Numbered from the stretch's first letter, positions 44,576-58,144 are shown. The stretch: DNA of 64,000 bases from Bidens hawaiensis (GCA_021521415.1 JAIQDT010000226.1:866501-930500), one strand, 5' to 3'. Made by a program: numbers and translations. Notes: generated by a model not told the origin, from the sequence alone.

Positions 44576-47519
44576 CACATCAACATCACAAGTTGAAGTA
44601 TTTGATTCTAAAATAATACATATATAAGTCAAATATGTGGAGACAAAGAAATCATCATCACTGTACGCTTTGTTCAGCAGAGAGGCTAGGGTCTAAGTGT
44701 AACCCCATGTCTTGTTGGTTACTATTTTATCCCATATGTGCATTAGTTAAATATTATGGATATTGACTCTCAAGGCCTTTTATAAACGTTACCATTTTAT
44801 TTATTTCTTTTAATTTAAATTTACAAACCATGTTAATATATTATCCAAAGATAAATCTAAACCATATAATAACACCTATCACCACCCAATGCATTCATTT
44901 TTTTCTTGGTGGGCAATATGAATTTTCCCAAGAGACTTTTATCTCCCACTCAACCATTATCACTCACACATAGATATAATATCTGGAAAGCTATTTTTAC
45001 TTCTTTTATGTATACATATATACAAGCCATTGTGGATAGATTAAAGTCACACCAAAAGCAAACAACATAAGAGATTATGATCACCACTCTCTTATATCTC
45101 TCTCGGCTCCCTCTAAAAGTTTGTAAAGACACACTTGAAAACTCAACAATACATACAAAATGATACCTCACTATATCCAGCCCTCCACCACCATCGAACC
45201 ACCGTCATCGTCCATCACCTTCTCACTCTAGAAACTCTTTCCCGACCAATATCAATATGGTGTACGAGATCTCTTCCGAGAAGTTAAACGAGTTTTATGC
45301 GGGGAAACTAGCTCAAGATTCTCAAATCTCCATCTAAACCTTAATCTTAAACACTAAGACGCTAGAGGTCACGGGAACCGGGCTTAATCAAGTTACTAGT
45401 CAACAAAACTAAACTCAGCAGGTTCTGTGTTTAGTGGTAGATAAGGCGTAAAGACGAGTTTGTAGCTTGTAGTGGCGGAAAACGAAAGGTATATTCGGTT
45501 ATGGGAAATTTGGACAGATTGTTGATGCTTTAGAGTTAGGTCATGAAATTTTACAGAGGTGTTAAACACATGAAAATATGAGTTCTGTGAAGTTTTGGTA
45601 ATTTTTGGATAAAGGATGAATATTTGGTGAATTTAATGCTCGGTTTTGGCCAAAAATGGTGAAAAATAGTTAAATATCATGAAAAATTCTGGAACATTTC
45701 AGATAAGCTTTTCATATCATGTATAAGTCACACACAAAATTTGAGGTCCGTTGGAAGAGTCTAAGTAGGCTTTTCGGTTAAACGAGTTCTTGGAATTTCT
45801 AGCTTGGTTTTAGTAAAAAGGGCATATAAAAGTAGATTTCGGTTCTGGAAAAATTACAGGGGACTATATGGATGGCAGGGGACATCCAGGAAAAATTTGG
45901 GATTTTTTTAAGATCGTTTGGTATTTACGACATATTTAGTGTTTAAATGGTGTTTAAAAATAGATAAATAAATTTTAAATATAGAAACTAATTCTGGAAA
46001 TATTTTTATAAAATTCCCCACTGTTAAAAAGTGATTTGTGCAAAATTTCAAGATCCGAGAGTGAACGGATAATTATTTGTGCTAATTATCAAATTTTTAA
46101 AGTTAAAACGCGTAAACCGGTGAAGTTCGCTTAAGCGAGCTGACTGGTGTATAAAAACCCTAAAAATGAACTATTTTCATATAAATGAATTAAACAAGTA
46201 AAAATAAAATCATCCGAATCAAGTAAAAATAAAATCATCCGAAAATAAATCGGATGATTTGAGTAATTTTAACATATTTTAACAGTTTCCGGTACGCTAA
46301 AGACGGAAACGGGTCCCGCGGCCAAACGCGGCGTCTAAACCGAGCTCAAATTTCACAACTTTACTTAAACTATCAGTCAACGACTATTTTCGGGTCGTGT
46401 GTGACCAAACTCATTTTTGAAACATAAAAACGAATAACCGTGCTAGGCACGCAAAACGAGAAAAACGACTAATAGTAATTGTGACCATGGAACTCTAAAC
46501 AACATCACAATCTGAGTCCGGAGAAGTGTTTCTGGGTTAACCTTGCCCCCAGAACGGGTACAGTGCTGGGTTGACAGTGTTCCCAGGTGTACCGATTGAT
46601 AAGATTAAAGATTATAAAAACAATAATTGTATAATAATGATCGTAGGGATCATATTACAGATTGGACGAGTTAACTGATATTGATTGTTGTTACCTACTT
46701 ACATGTGCTAAGGTGAGTTTTCACGAGCCCCTTTTTACTGAACTGTTTTAAATATTTTCCCGGGGCGGAAAGCATGTTTTTATCAAAGTGTTTAAGTACA
46801 TGCTGATCGCATGGAAATGAATGTATTTATATAATGTTTATTGTATGGGAATCGTACGGTAATGGATTAAGATGGTAATTGTCTGAGTTGCTAACAGTGT
46901 AAGGCCCGAAACAGTGTTCTGGGTTAACAGTGTTCCCAGAGGTTATTAAATGTGTTTCTGGGGTAACAGAGTTCCCAGAGATTATTGGAAGTATTCTGGG
47001 TTAACAGTGTCCCCAGAGGTTATTAAATGTGATTCTGGGGTAACAGAGTTCCCAGAGGTTATTGGAAGTGTTCTGGGTTAACAGTGTCCCCAGGGGTTAT
47101 TTGATATGTTTTCGGGATTAACAGAGTTTTCGCTTGTGGACTCAGCATAATTACATCACTTATTTATGATTATTATAAAGATTTATCATGGTTCACTAAA
47201 ATTGTGAAACTCACCAACTATTCGTAGTTGACCCGTTTTCTCACATGCTTTTCAGGTACAACTAAGATAAAGTGATTGATTACGTGCTAAGTGCTTGATG
47301 TGTGTAAGGTTACGTGCTGGACGTTAGGATACATTATAATGGATAGAATTATGAATCGTATTGTATGATGTGTGTATCACCTAGACGGTAATGAAAGATG
47401 AGATAATGTAATTTTGAAGTATATTAATGCATTCGGTTTTCTTTATAAACAATGTGGTTGATATCAGAGGTGTCTGTCGCATCCCGTTTACGTTTCCGCT
47501 GCGGTCACGGGGTGTTACA
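44034..47519 (+). repeat. 5' LTR of element T
   Basis: 3,486 bp, non-coding. It includes a poly-A tract (44549-44576), a short duplication around AAATCATCCGAA (46209-46260) that the other LTR lacks, and the CTGGG...CCCAG array at 46915-47130. Confidence 0.95.
46915..47130 (+). repeat. Tandem array of CTGGGTTAACAGTG...CCCAG units in T LTR
   Basis: About six units of 36-38 bp alternate CTGGGTTAACAGTG and CTGGGGTAACAGAG, each closed by TCCCAGAG or CCCCAGAG, so each is a small imperfect palindrome. Two more isolated units lie near 46535 and 46568. The other LTR has the same array at 55745-55960. Confidence 0.85.
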
Positions 47520-47523
47520 GAAC

Positions 47524-47542
47524 TTGGTATCAGAGCCATTGG
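47524..47542 (+). promoter_or_regulatory. Primer-binding site of element T
   Basis: TTGGTATCAGAGCCATTGG lies 4 bases after the LTR end. It matches the standard plant initiator-methionine tRNA primer site (TGGTATCAGAGCC). Confidence 0.9.
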
Positions 47543-50146
47543 TTATAAAGAATTAGGATGTCTTTAAAAGATACCTAAAATATAACCAGTAGCTCAAGTA
47601 TTATAGGATCTGAATATCAACTAATAATTTATTGTGACGAGATCGGGATGAACTTGGATGGACAAGTGGGTTATTATGGTCCGGAACATAATAACAGACT
47701 TGTCCGCACGAGGGAATTCAGGGGAAGTCACGGGGTACATTAATAGGTAAAAATGGCAACATATGTGTACAGTATATAATATTATTTATATGTGCTAATG
47801 TGTATATATATATACGTGTGCATATCTTGTGGGTTCAAGTATTGGGAAATAAGACCCGGATAAGGAACCGGGGGATGTGATAATAAAAAGTACCGAGGAT
47901 GCTGAAATTTCTAGAGCATCGGTTGGTGATAAGTCGGACTTATCGGGTTATAGTTATGATGGTACCAAATCAAATCTCCCGTTTGACATTAACCAGAAAT
48001 GTCTAGTAACCGTCACTCCCAACCAAAAATTGATAAATCCCATACCCTACCAACACCGGTACCGCCTATTCTAATAACTTCCACTGTTATCCTTACATCT
48101 GTTAGATGTTTACACCCATGTATGCTCGAATAGAATGATTACCTATACACAAAGAAGTGTTGGAATCATTATGGCATAGTTGGTTGTTCGTTCGTAGGAG
48201 GTATACTGTGTATGCCGGATATACGAATAGACACGGATATTATAACTCCTTGGTACGTAATCGTTCGGTGCTCACGGTGAGCATGTATCGGTTATGCTGA
48301 CATGCAAAAGGATATTGAAATCAAGCATATTAAACATTGATCTTTGTTGAGAAAGGTCTATATGTCAGTTGGTGACAAGGGTTATGAAACATATTTAAAC
48401 GTTAACCGATGTCAGGTTAAGTCCATATGTTATTATATTGTGGGACATATATATATACTAGATACTGGTATGTGTAATTTGTATGATAATATTTGGTGTG
48501 TATGTGTACTTGCTGTTATGATTGAACTGGTAACGAGTTATACGGTGAGATTAGTATTGATTACTGCGTACGGGATGAGTACGGCAGAATGACATAAAAA
48601 GAGTAACTCCAATGATGGAGATTGATATGATTCAGTTGATTGCTCGAAGATAGCAGATGATGATACCGAATGTCGTATCACAGCTCACTCCTAGTATTGA
48701 TGCGAATGTGATCGCAGAATTATAGATCGAGCAATCACATGATTTTGAATATTTCAATTCTTAGTGTTATTACTAAGAGTGATATTGTCCCACCGGATAC
48801 TATTGTGACTACAAGTATTAGTTGTAAACTAAACATGAATAGTAGTCGTAATGAATTAGATCCGGTGTGAAGAATATGTTTATCAGTTGTGTTAAAGGGA
48901 TTATTAAGAGTTGACTGATGGTAAAGGAAGGAATAGATTAGCGAGTGGATAGAAAAGATCGAAATGGTTAAGGATATTGGGAAGAGTCTAGAACATTGTG
49001 TAGTGAAATATGCTACAGATATGTTGGTAGATTATGTTGTATCGTGATGGAACACGATGGTACAAAAATTATAGTTGGAAAATTATTACTCAGATGATAT
49101 GGTCAGGATTTAAAATTCTTGTGCCAGAGCATTTTTATTCGAGTAATTAAACTCAGAGATTGGAAACTGAGCTATGAAAGATAGAAATGTTGTGTGCTGA
49201 TCACTTAGAACACGCAAATCGTTTGAAGGAATTGTCATGTCTGGTAACATGGCTAATTACTCCTGAAACAAAGCAAAGTGAGTGCTAGATTGGGGACTAA
49301 CTCCATCGATAAGGAGTATAGTCAACCCTGTAAAATATATACAACCTTTGGAAGGGTTGTGGCACAAGCCAGCATTGATATATTTGACTTTATGGGAAGC
49401 GGAATGGAAGGACGTTAGGTGAGACGTCGAGTGTTAAAGAAGGGAAATGATAAAGGTATAGTGCAAGATAGACTTGTGAATAAGTAGGTATGTCCTACAA
49501 CCCAGAATTATACTAAGACTAGTTCTGGTGTGAAACCATGAACCGCATAAAGGGTCCTTCCCTGAATGTGGAAAATATATGGTTATCGGCAGGAAGAAGA
49601 ATGTCGAGTGATAGTGGGCCACATTTGTAGCAAAGATGGACGTAATGCCCCAATTGTAGAACCAATTGAAGCCATGTGAACCGGCAACCCCCAACCCATT
49701 CCTGTACGACCACTCCGAACCCAACAACTTCAATAACAATCCACCCAAAGAAATCAAATTATGCCAAACAGTTGTACTTGCTATGAACGTGGCAGTGAAG
49801 ATGAACCTCATGACAAGCATCAACCTCTGATCAAGCAAGGAGCCGTGCTTCTGTGAGTAATTCAAATAAAGCACGTCATGATCCAAAAGTGGTGTTAAGT
49901 ACGTTGTAGTTTTAAATCAATAGGCTTCAGTGATATTTTTTACGGTCGTCGATAGAAGTTAGTTCCTGCTAACCTCCTACCCTTTGGAAAGATACCGATT
50001 AGTGAAACTATAGAACCCTATACTGTAGAATCGGTAACGGTAAATCCCTAATGGTTAACTAAATTGTACGGAATTGTCCTATTATTCTGAACGATTAACC
50101 TTTCCTTATTGACCTACGACCAGTAAAGCAAAGAAGTTTTGACGTA
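47543..50146 (+). pseudogene. Decayed gag and protease region of element T
   Basis: No long frame survives over 2.6 kb. Recognisable pieces are a knuckle-like CYERGSEDEPHDKHQ at about 49770, where relatives have a CCHC zinc knuckle, preceded by Pro/Asn/Gln-rich sequence. Identification rests on position between primer site and RT and on this relic. The long minus-strand frame over 49434-49886 runs antisense to it and has no recognisable motif. Confidence 0.5.
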
Positions 50147-52876
50147 ATGGTTAGCATGGATTGGCTAACTCAACATGAAGCTGAAATCAAATATGAAAAG
50201 AAGATGATTAGAAGCTCTCCTTCGGACGATGAAGCGATTAGATACAGAGAAAAGTTTACGGTATTATGTTGCCACTCAAATCTCATCTTGAGATGTTATA
50301 ATATTTATGACAAGAAGACGTGGTGTATTTGACAAACGTGATTGCCAAAGTATTTAAAAGAAAACATATAGAAGATATCCCGGTGGTGCGCAAATTTCCA
50401 CAAGTTTTCCCAGAAGAACTCCCTGGATTACCGCCAACCCGACAGGTCGAATTCAGAATCGATTTAATGTCTCAAGCTGGCCCTGTTGCTAAAGCATCCT
50501 GCCGACTTGCACCGTCTGAGATGCAAGAATTATCCAATCAGTTACAAGAATTGCTGGATAAGATTTTATACGACCTAGTTAGTCACCATGGGGTGCACCA
50601 GTTTTAATTGAGAAATGAAGGACGAAAGTGTTAGGATATGTGTTGATTAGGGAGAATTGAATAAAGTGACGATCAAGAGTAGGTGCTCACTTCTTCGAAG
50701 TGAATGATCTGTTTAACCAACTGCGAGGGACGATTTATTTTTAGAAAAATTGATCGTGGATATAGTTATCACCAAATGAGAGATCCAAGAGGAAGACGTT
50801 GCAACAACAGTGTTTCGGACTCGCTACGGCCATTATGAATTCTTAGTTATGACTTTAGGGCTAACAAATGCGCCGGCAGCATTCATGGAACTCATGAACC
50901 GAGTCTGTAACTTTATTTTGACAAATTTGTCATAACATTCATTGATGATATTTTAATATATTCGCAACGTAAAGAAGAGCACGAGCGACGGATAAGGAAA
51001 ATTGTGGAAATGTTAAAGCAAGAGGAGTTGTACGCGAAATTTTTGAAATGTGATTTTGAATAAAGAATGCATAATCCCTTGGTCATGTTGTAAAGCAACA
51101 AGGATTTCGCAAAGATCCAAATAAAATAGAAACCGTTAAAATTGTACCAAGCGCCGATTTTAAGTCTCCCCGATGGAGACGATGGTTCTGTCGCGTATTG
51201 TGACGTGTCGCGTAGAGGGTTAGGATGCGTGTTGACGCAGTATATTAAGGTTATAGCCTATGCTTCCCGACAGTTAAAAGTACACGAGTAAAATTACACT
51301 ACTCACGACTTAGAACTGGGAGCGGTTATCTATGCACTTAAAATGTGGAGACATTGTCTCTACGATACGAAGTGCACCATCTTCACCGATCATAAAAGTT
51401 TTCATCACGTATTCGATCAGAAAGAACTAAATATGAGGCAACTAAGATGGGTTGAGTTGTTAAACAATTACGACTGTGACATCCGTTACCACCCGGCAGG
51501 GCTAACGTCGTAACCGATGCCTTTAGTAGGAAAGATCGGGTTAAGCCATTGCGAATGAGGGCGTTGGGGATGATAGTCCAGTCGAACTTTTCGGATCTGA
51601 TTCGAGTCGCTCAACGTGAGACGTTGAAAGAGGAACAATTGGAAAAGGAGGAACTTTACGGCAACGGGAAAAATTTCGAACAGCGCGTGGACGAAATTCT
51701 CTATTTCAAAGATCGGGTTTGGATCCCGACCCTCCATGACCTTCGTGAAGTAATCATGGACGAAGCGCATAGATCGAAATATTCCATACATCCGGGATCG
51801 GATTAGACTATTGATGATACGAATATCTGAAAGGATTTTATTAACGGCCGAGTTTGGAGAAAGATATGGTTACGTGTATTGGTGAATATTGAGTTATGCA
51901 AGAGATAAGGCTGCACACCGAAAACCCTAGGGAACGCCGCAACGACAGAAAAAAATTCGCCAATGATAGTGGGAATAAATTACAATGGATTTCGGGACGC
52001 AAATTCCCATGATATATCAAAGGCATGAGGTAAGTTAGGTAATCGCGGATCGATTAACCAGTCCTCGCATTTCATCCCAATCTATGACGATTACCACAAT
52101 GAATTCTCGCCCAAACTCCTGATGGTGAAATGGTATCTCGTCGTGGAGTACCATTTTCAATGATCTCAGATCGAAATAGTCATCCTACTTTCATTATTGG
52201 AAGGCGGGGAAGGAAGCATCGAGAGCTTGAAGCTTTCTATGGGTGAAGTAATTATCACCAATTTGTAAATTGAAAATGGGCGTCAATCAAGCCATAAGAT
52301 TTGAATTGATTCGAGAAACAACCAATCGGATTTAAAATATTTAAGATGAGTTGAAAGCATCGCGAGATTGGCAAAGGATTTATGCCAACATTCATAGGAA
52401 ACCATTGTCATTGGAAAGAGGTGACAAGGCATTTTTAAGGCATCACCTTAGAGAGGTGATATGAGGTTTGCCAAAACCGAAAATAGCTCCTTAATATATT
52501 GGGCCTCATGAGACTATCTCCATGATTGGTCACTTAGTTTATTGATTAAAGTATTCCAGGGGCTAAGTACTATACATGATGTTTTGCCATGTATACGGAT
52601 TGAAAAGTACCTAAGCGATGAGGCAACGAAAGTACTAGTAATGGAGGTACTCATAGAAGTCATACTTGATATCATAAATAATTCCGTAGAGATAGTAGAC
52701 GGGAAAACTAAACAGTTTGGGCACACCAAGCTTTATTGATTAACTTTAAGTGGAATTCACAGCGAGGACCAGATTATACCTGGTAACGCGAGGGTGAATT
52801 CTGAAGGAAAAACCGCCACCTTTCTCTCGAAAGGAGATAGAGGGCGTGTAAAATTTCGAGGACGAAATTTCTTAAC
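50147..52876 (+). pseudogene. Gypsy pol of element T (protease end, RT, RNase H, integrase), heavily broken
   Basis: Pieces in order: VSMDWLTQHEAEI (end of protease, about 50150); VRKFPQVFPEELPGLPPTRQ (about 50380) and LAPSEMQELSNQLQELLDK; the RT active site FIDDILIYS (about 50938-50964); RNase H TDHKSFHHVF and MRQLRWVELLNNYDCDIRYHP (about 51380-51500); integrase N-terminus MDEAHRSKYSIHPGSD (51757); then relics MDFGTQIPMIY and ISDRNSH (Asn for the catalytic Asp). The zinc CC pair and most of the integrase core are lost. It ends FSRKEIEG near 52830. It could not support its own transposition. Confidence 0.82.
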
Positions 52877-52886
52877 GGGGGGAGAA
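52877..52886 (+). promoter_or_regulatory. Polypurine tract of element T
   Basis: GGGGGGAGAA directly before the 3' LTR start TGTAACGATT. Confidence 0.85.
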
Positions 52887-55800
52887 TGTAACGATTCCGA
52901 CAAAATCAAGTATACCCTAGCCGGTATATACTATTTACGTGCTATTTAATAATGAATATATGAATTACGAGGTTTTATTATTTATTTAAAGTTGTACGAT
53001 GTGTAATATCATCGGTAAGTAAGTATTCGAACGTGTATTAACGTCTAACATCTAATCCATTGTAAACATCACCTAAGTTCTTAGTCATAATACTAACATA
53101 TCCTAATTAAAGTTACCTACCTCTAACCACTTAAATATCTAATAACAAAACCATGGAGACCTATATCTAACCAAGTGGGTCATGATGGTCAAAGCAAGAT
53201 CTTTCACATTTCTTACTTTTGGATCCCAGGGGACAACGCACAACATCCCTAAATTATCTCTTTGCTTCATTTCTCAATATTTGTTACTGTGTATTGTCTT
53301 TTACACTCAACCTCATCTCATCATCATGTGTACTTGTTAAATGATGAAGTCATACTCATGTGATATCTTTTTAAACAACCCAAAGTAACAAATAATCATA
53401 AAAAAAAAAAACAAAAAAAAAAACACATCAACATCACAAGTTGAAGTATTTGATTCTAAAATAATACATATATAAGTCAAATATGTGGAGACAAAGAAAT
53501 CATCATCACTGTACACTTTGTTCAGCAGAGAGGCTAGGGTGTAAGTGTAACCCCATGTCTTGTTGGTTACTATTTTATCCCATATGTGCATTAGTTAAAT
53601 ATTATGGATATTGACTCTCAAGGCCTTTTATAAACGTTACCATTTTATTTATTTCTTTTAATTTAAATTTACAAACCATGTTAATATATTATCCAAAGAT
53701 AAATCTAAACCATATAATAACACCTATCACCACCCAATGCATTCATTTTTTCTTGGTGGGCAATATGAATTTTCCCAAGAGACTTTTATCTCCCACTCAA
53801 CCATTATCACTCACACATAGATATAATATCTGGAAAGCTATTTTTACTTCTTTTATGTATACATATATACAAGCCATTGTGGATAGATTAAAGTCACACC
53901 AAAAGCAAACAACATAAGAGATTATGATCACCACTCTCTTATATCTCTCTCGGCTCCCTCTAAAAGTTTGTAAAGAAACACTTGAAAACTCAACAATACA
54001 TACAAAATGATACCTCACTATATCCAGCCCTCCACCACCATCGAACCACCATCATCGTCCATCACCTTCTCACTCTAGAAACTCTTTCCCGACCAATATC
54101 AATATGGTGTACGAGATCTCTTCCGAGAAGTTAAACGAGCTTTATGCGGGGAAACTAGCTCAAGATTCTCAAATCTCCATCTAAACCTTAATCTTAAACA
54201 CTAAGACGCTAGAGGTCACGGGAACCGGGCTTAATCAAGTTACTAGTCAACAAAACTAAACTCAGCAGGTTCTGTGTTTAGTGGTAGATAAGGCGTAAAG
54301 ACGAGTTTGTAGCTTGTAGTGGCGAAAAACGAAAGGTATATTCGGTTATGTTCGGTTATGGGAAATTTGGACAGATTGTTGATGCTTTAGAGTTAGGTCA
54401 TGAAATTTTACAGAGGTGTTAAACACATGAAAATATGAGTTCTGTGAAGTTTTGGTAATTTTTGGATAAAGGATAAATATTTGGTGAATTTAATGCTCGG
54501 TTTTGGCCAAAAATGGTGAAAAATAGTTAAATATCATGAAAAATTCTGGAAAATTTCAGATAAGCTTTTCATATCATGTATAAGTCACACACAAAATTTG
54601 AGGTCCGTTGGAGGAGTCTAAGTAGGCTTTTCGGTTAAACGAGTTCTTGGAATTTCTAGCTCGGTTTTAGTAAAAAGGGCATGTAAAAGTAGATTTCGGT
54701 TCTGGATAAATTACAGGGGACTATGTAGATGGCAGGGGACATCCAGGAAAAATTTGGGATTTTTCTAAGATCGTTTGGTATTTACGACATATTTAGTGTT
54801 TAAATGGTGTTTAAAAATAGATAAATAAATTTTAAATATAGAAACTAATTCTGGAAATATTTTTATAAAATTCCCCACTGTTAAAAAGTGATTTGTGCAA
54901 AATTTCAAGATCCGAGAGTGAACGGATAATTATTTGTGCTAATTATCAAACTTTTAAAGTTAAAACGCGTAAACCGGTGAAGTTCGCTTAAGCGAGCTGA
55001 CTGGTGCATAAAAACCCTAAAAATGAACTATTTTCATATAAATGAATTAAACAAGTAAAAATAAATCATCCGAAAATAATTCGGATGATTTGAGTAATTT
55101 TAACATATTTTAACAGTTTCCGGTACGCTAAAGACGGAAACGGGTCCCGCGGCCAAACGGGGCGTCTAAACCGAGCTCAAATTTCACAACTTTACTTAAA
55201 CTATCAGTCAACGACTATTTTCGGGTCGTGTGTGACCAAACTCATTTTTGAAACATAAAAACGAATAACCGTGCTAGGCACGCAAAACGAGAAAAACGAC
55301 TAATAGTAATTGTGATCATGGAACTCTAAACAACATCACAATCTGAGTCCGGAGAAGTGTTTCTGGGTTAACCTTGCCCCCAGAACGGGTACAGTGCTGG
55401 GTTGACAGTGTTCCCAGGTGTACCGATTGATTAGATTAAAGATTATAAAAACAATAATTGTATAATAATGATCGTAGGGATCATATTACAGATTGGACGA
55501 GTTAACTGATATTGATGGTTGTTACCTACTTACATGTGCTAAGGTGAGTTTTCACGAGCCCCTTTTTACTGAACTGTTTTAAATATTTTCCCGGGGCGGA
55601 AAACATGTTTTTATCAAAGTGTTTAAGTACATGCTGATCGCATGGAAATGAATGTATTTATATAATGTTTATTGTACGGGAATCGTACGGTAATGGATTA
55701 AGATGGTAATTGTCTGAGTTGCTAACAGTGTAAGGCCCGAAACAGTGTTCTGGGTTAACAGTGTTCCCAGAGGTTATTAAATGTGTTTCTGGGGTAACAG

Positions 55801-56350
55801 AGTTCCCAGAGATTATTGGAAGTATTCTGGGTTAATAGTGTCCCCAGAGGTTATTAAATGTGATTCTGGGGTAACAGAGTTCCCAGAGGTTATTGGAAGT
55901 GTTCTGGGTTAACAGTGTCCCCGGGGGTTATTTGATATGTTTTCGGGATTAACAGAGTTTTCGCTTGTGGACTCAGCATAATTACATCACTTATTTATGA
56001 TTATTATAAAGATTTATCATGGTTCACTAAAATTGTGAAACTCACCAACTATTCGTAGTTGACCCGTTTTCTCACATGCTTTTCAGGTACAACTAAGATA
56101 AAGTGATTGATTACGTGCTAAGTGCTTGATGTGTGTAAGGTTGCGTGCTGGACGTTAGGATACATTATAATGGATAGAATTATGAATCGTATTGTATGAT
56201 GTGTGTATCACCTAGACGGTAATGAAAGATGAGATAATGTAATTTTGAAGTATATTAATGCATTCGGTTTTCTTTATAAACAATGTGGTTGATATCAGAG
56301 GTGTCTGTCGCATCCCGTTTACGTTTCCGCTGCGGTCACGGGGTGTTACA
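52887..56350 (+). repeat. 3' LTR of element T
   Basis: 3,464 bp, nearly identical to 44034-47519. Differences include a shorter, interrupted poly-A tract (53400-53423), a 10-bp duplication (TTCGGTTATG, 54340-54360) and loss of the 24-bp duplication near 55060. Confidence 0.95.
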
Positions 56351-57100
56351 GATACAATGTATGTAACCCGATAGATGGACTCGTGCGTACTCACTCACAG
56401 TAAAGGAAACTTGATGCATTGCTTAAAAGTTCTAAAATTTTCAAAATTTTGATCAACACTATAATGGTTTAAGTCAAGTTGGGGTGATTTGGCAAAAAAA
56501 AAATAAGCTTGAACAGGGATTAGAGGCTGATAGTTTCTGATATTCTGTGCGCTAATTGAACCATTAATCATATCACAAAAATTCTTGAAGGCTTGTTATA
56601 AGATTTAAGTGGACAACAATATCAATGACCGACTTAACTCCAGTCATAATACTGCTGAAATATAAAACTGAGATGGACGGGCAATTCAGTCAATATGATT
56701 CTCTGCTCAAACTCAACAAAAATCCAAAAATATGTATTGTTTTTGTTAAACCATACAAAAGCACATAAATATTTTCTATTCTATTTTTTTCATTTTCGGA
56801 TATTTATTTTGTAAATAGTTTTCATTTTAATAAACAAAGTATCTTTAACTTATTCGATTGCTACGGACAACAAAACCATGCAATAATATTTATTTTTATT
56901 TAAATTCATTTTAACTATCAGTTTCAAAATGTGAATCAATTTAAGTATTCGATTATCGAGATAAAGGTCCTCGGTAATTCATTTTAAGTTAAAATTGCTT
57001 TATTTAATTCTCTATTTTATATAAATATTTAATTAATTTAATTCATTTTTTAATTTATCCATTTATTAATTTATTTATTCATTTAAAATTAAATAAAAAG
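56351..57100 (+). other. Non-coding spacer of element A (second part)
   Basis: There is no gene. To about 56720 it continues the block match to the L2 spacer (AAGTCAAGTTGGGGTGATTTGG, AATTGAACCATTAATCATATC with short gaps). 56720-57100 is AT-rich low-complexity sequence (runs of TTTATTTAAT). Confidence 0.6.
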
Positions 57101-57472
57101 TAACTCGCTAATTATGAATAACGAATTACATCTTAATTCGTTATCCTAATTCGCTTCCGCACTCTGTAATGAATGACACTTAATTCGTTATGCATATTTA
57201 ACGAATTAGATATGAATAAAATCTCTTTCGTTATGACACGTGTTAATTTAACTTAACGAATCACCTGATTCGTTTGTTCAAAATTCAAACAAATCATCTG
57301 ATTCGTTTCATTGGGAATTGTGCTGTGTCAGTGTATATAGGACGGCGTGCATATGAACCGCCTTACTGTTCATCTTCTTCTTTTTCCTTGTGTACTGTTA
57401 CGCTGCCAAAATTTTCACTGAATTTTCAACCTTCAAATTTCGTTGTTTTGGTTATATCTCTGTGTTACTAAG
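57101..57472 (+). promoter_or_regulatory. Internal promoter and 5' UTR of the A accessory ORF (right copy)
   Basis: Several copies of AATTCGTTA/TAACGAATT and TGATTCGTT lie at 57118-57308. A TATA box (GTGTATATAGGACGG, 57331) follows, then a T/C-rich leader to a predicted donor ACTAAG|GTATAG at 57473. The arrangement (motifs, TATA, about 130-bp exon, intron) matches L2 and L3 while the motif differs. Confidence 0.6.
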
Positions 57473-58140
57473 GTATAGACGATCAAACCTTCGTGTTTTT
57501 TGTCAAAAATGATAATGATTTGATAGGTTAATTATGCAAGTTTGTTACCGTGTTATTAAGGTTTATATAAACCTTAATCCGTGTGATTTATACTATGTTA
57601 AGTACCATCATTTTGATACCATTGTAATAAGAATGAGTTTCCGAGATCCATAGTGGTCTTTGATCCTGCTTCATGTTGATGATTAAGGGTGTATCAGGTG
57701 TCCGATTGCATATTTGACTTTTGAGAGTTCTTGGTTAATTTTGACCTTGACTATTTTGAGTCAAAGATTAAGCTGATTATGGCCATTCGTTAATGCTTAG
57801 CGAATTGGAACTAATTCGTGTCCAACTCGTTAAGCAATTCAAACGAAGTAGATTAGCGAATAAATTATATTAACGAATTAGATTGGTATTTGTTAATTAT
57901 AACGAACTAGATGGTTAGTTCGTTACCTTTTCATAGTAATTCGCTAATTCTTAATTCGTTATTTATTTACTTGATAGCGAAACAGGTGAATCGTTATAAT
58001 AATGTAACGAATCAGTCTGTTTTTAACGAATGACATGTTAAATTAATTTCTTTATTATTTTTAATTGATAATATTCCTACTTTACAAATTTATATTTATA
58101 TACTTTTAAATATTACTGATTCTCGACGTTATTTATTTAG
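57473..58140 (+). other. Predicted 5'-UTR intron of the A accessory ORF, carrying a TAACGAA motif cluster
   Basis: The donor AAG|GTATAG and acceptor TTTATTTAG|AA enclose 668 bp; the ATG lies 4 bases after the acceptor. Within it, 57783-58032 holds about a dozen variants of TTCGTTA/TAACGAA/TAGCGAA. The start of the cluster (TTGACC...GAGTCAA...AACTAATTCGTG) resembles the G gypsy LTR at 3608-3690. Confidence 0.55.
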
Positions 58141-58144
58141 AAAT

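Larger units (their letters stand above)
44034..56350 (+). mobile_element. Complete Ty3/gypsy element T with long near-identical LTRs and decayed genes
   Basis: LTR ends TGTAACGATT...GGGTGTTACA, flanked by perfect GATAC repeats (44029-44033 and 56351-56355). Total length is 12,317 bp with LTRs of 3,486 and 3,464 bp and an internal region of only 5.4 kb. By eye the LTRs show roughly ten differences in the first 1.3 kb apart from a poly-A length change, so insertion was recent. The internal genes are full of stops. RT wording (FPEELPGLPPTRQVEFRIDL) fits Tekay-type chromoviruses. Confidence 0.95.

Noticed and set aside
44549..44576. Poly-A tail marking a LINE or processed pseudogene
   Set aside because: The A run lies inside the T LTR and is present in both LTR copies with different lengths, so it is a microsatellite.
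47524..47542. A tRNA gene at the TGGTATCAGAGCC sequence
   Set aside because: Only the 3'-end complement of initiator tRNA is present, immediately after an LTR; it is a primer-binding site.
49434..49886. A 150-codon minus-strand reading frame in element T
   Set aside because: It lies antisense to the decayed gag of T, overlaps a knuckle relic on the plus strand, and has no recognisable motif; it is most likely a shadow frame.
57101..57472. 5' LTR of element A
   Set aside because: It has TTCGTTA motifs and a TATA box like the A 3' LTR (61078-61579), but I find no base-level alignment, no TGTCTGTTAG start and no primer site, so I read it as the internal promoter.
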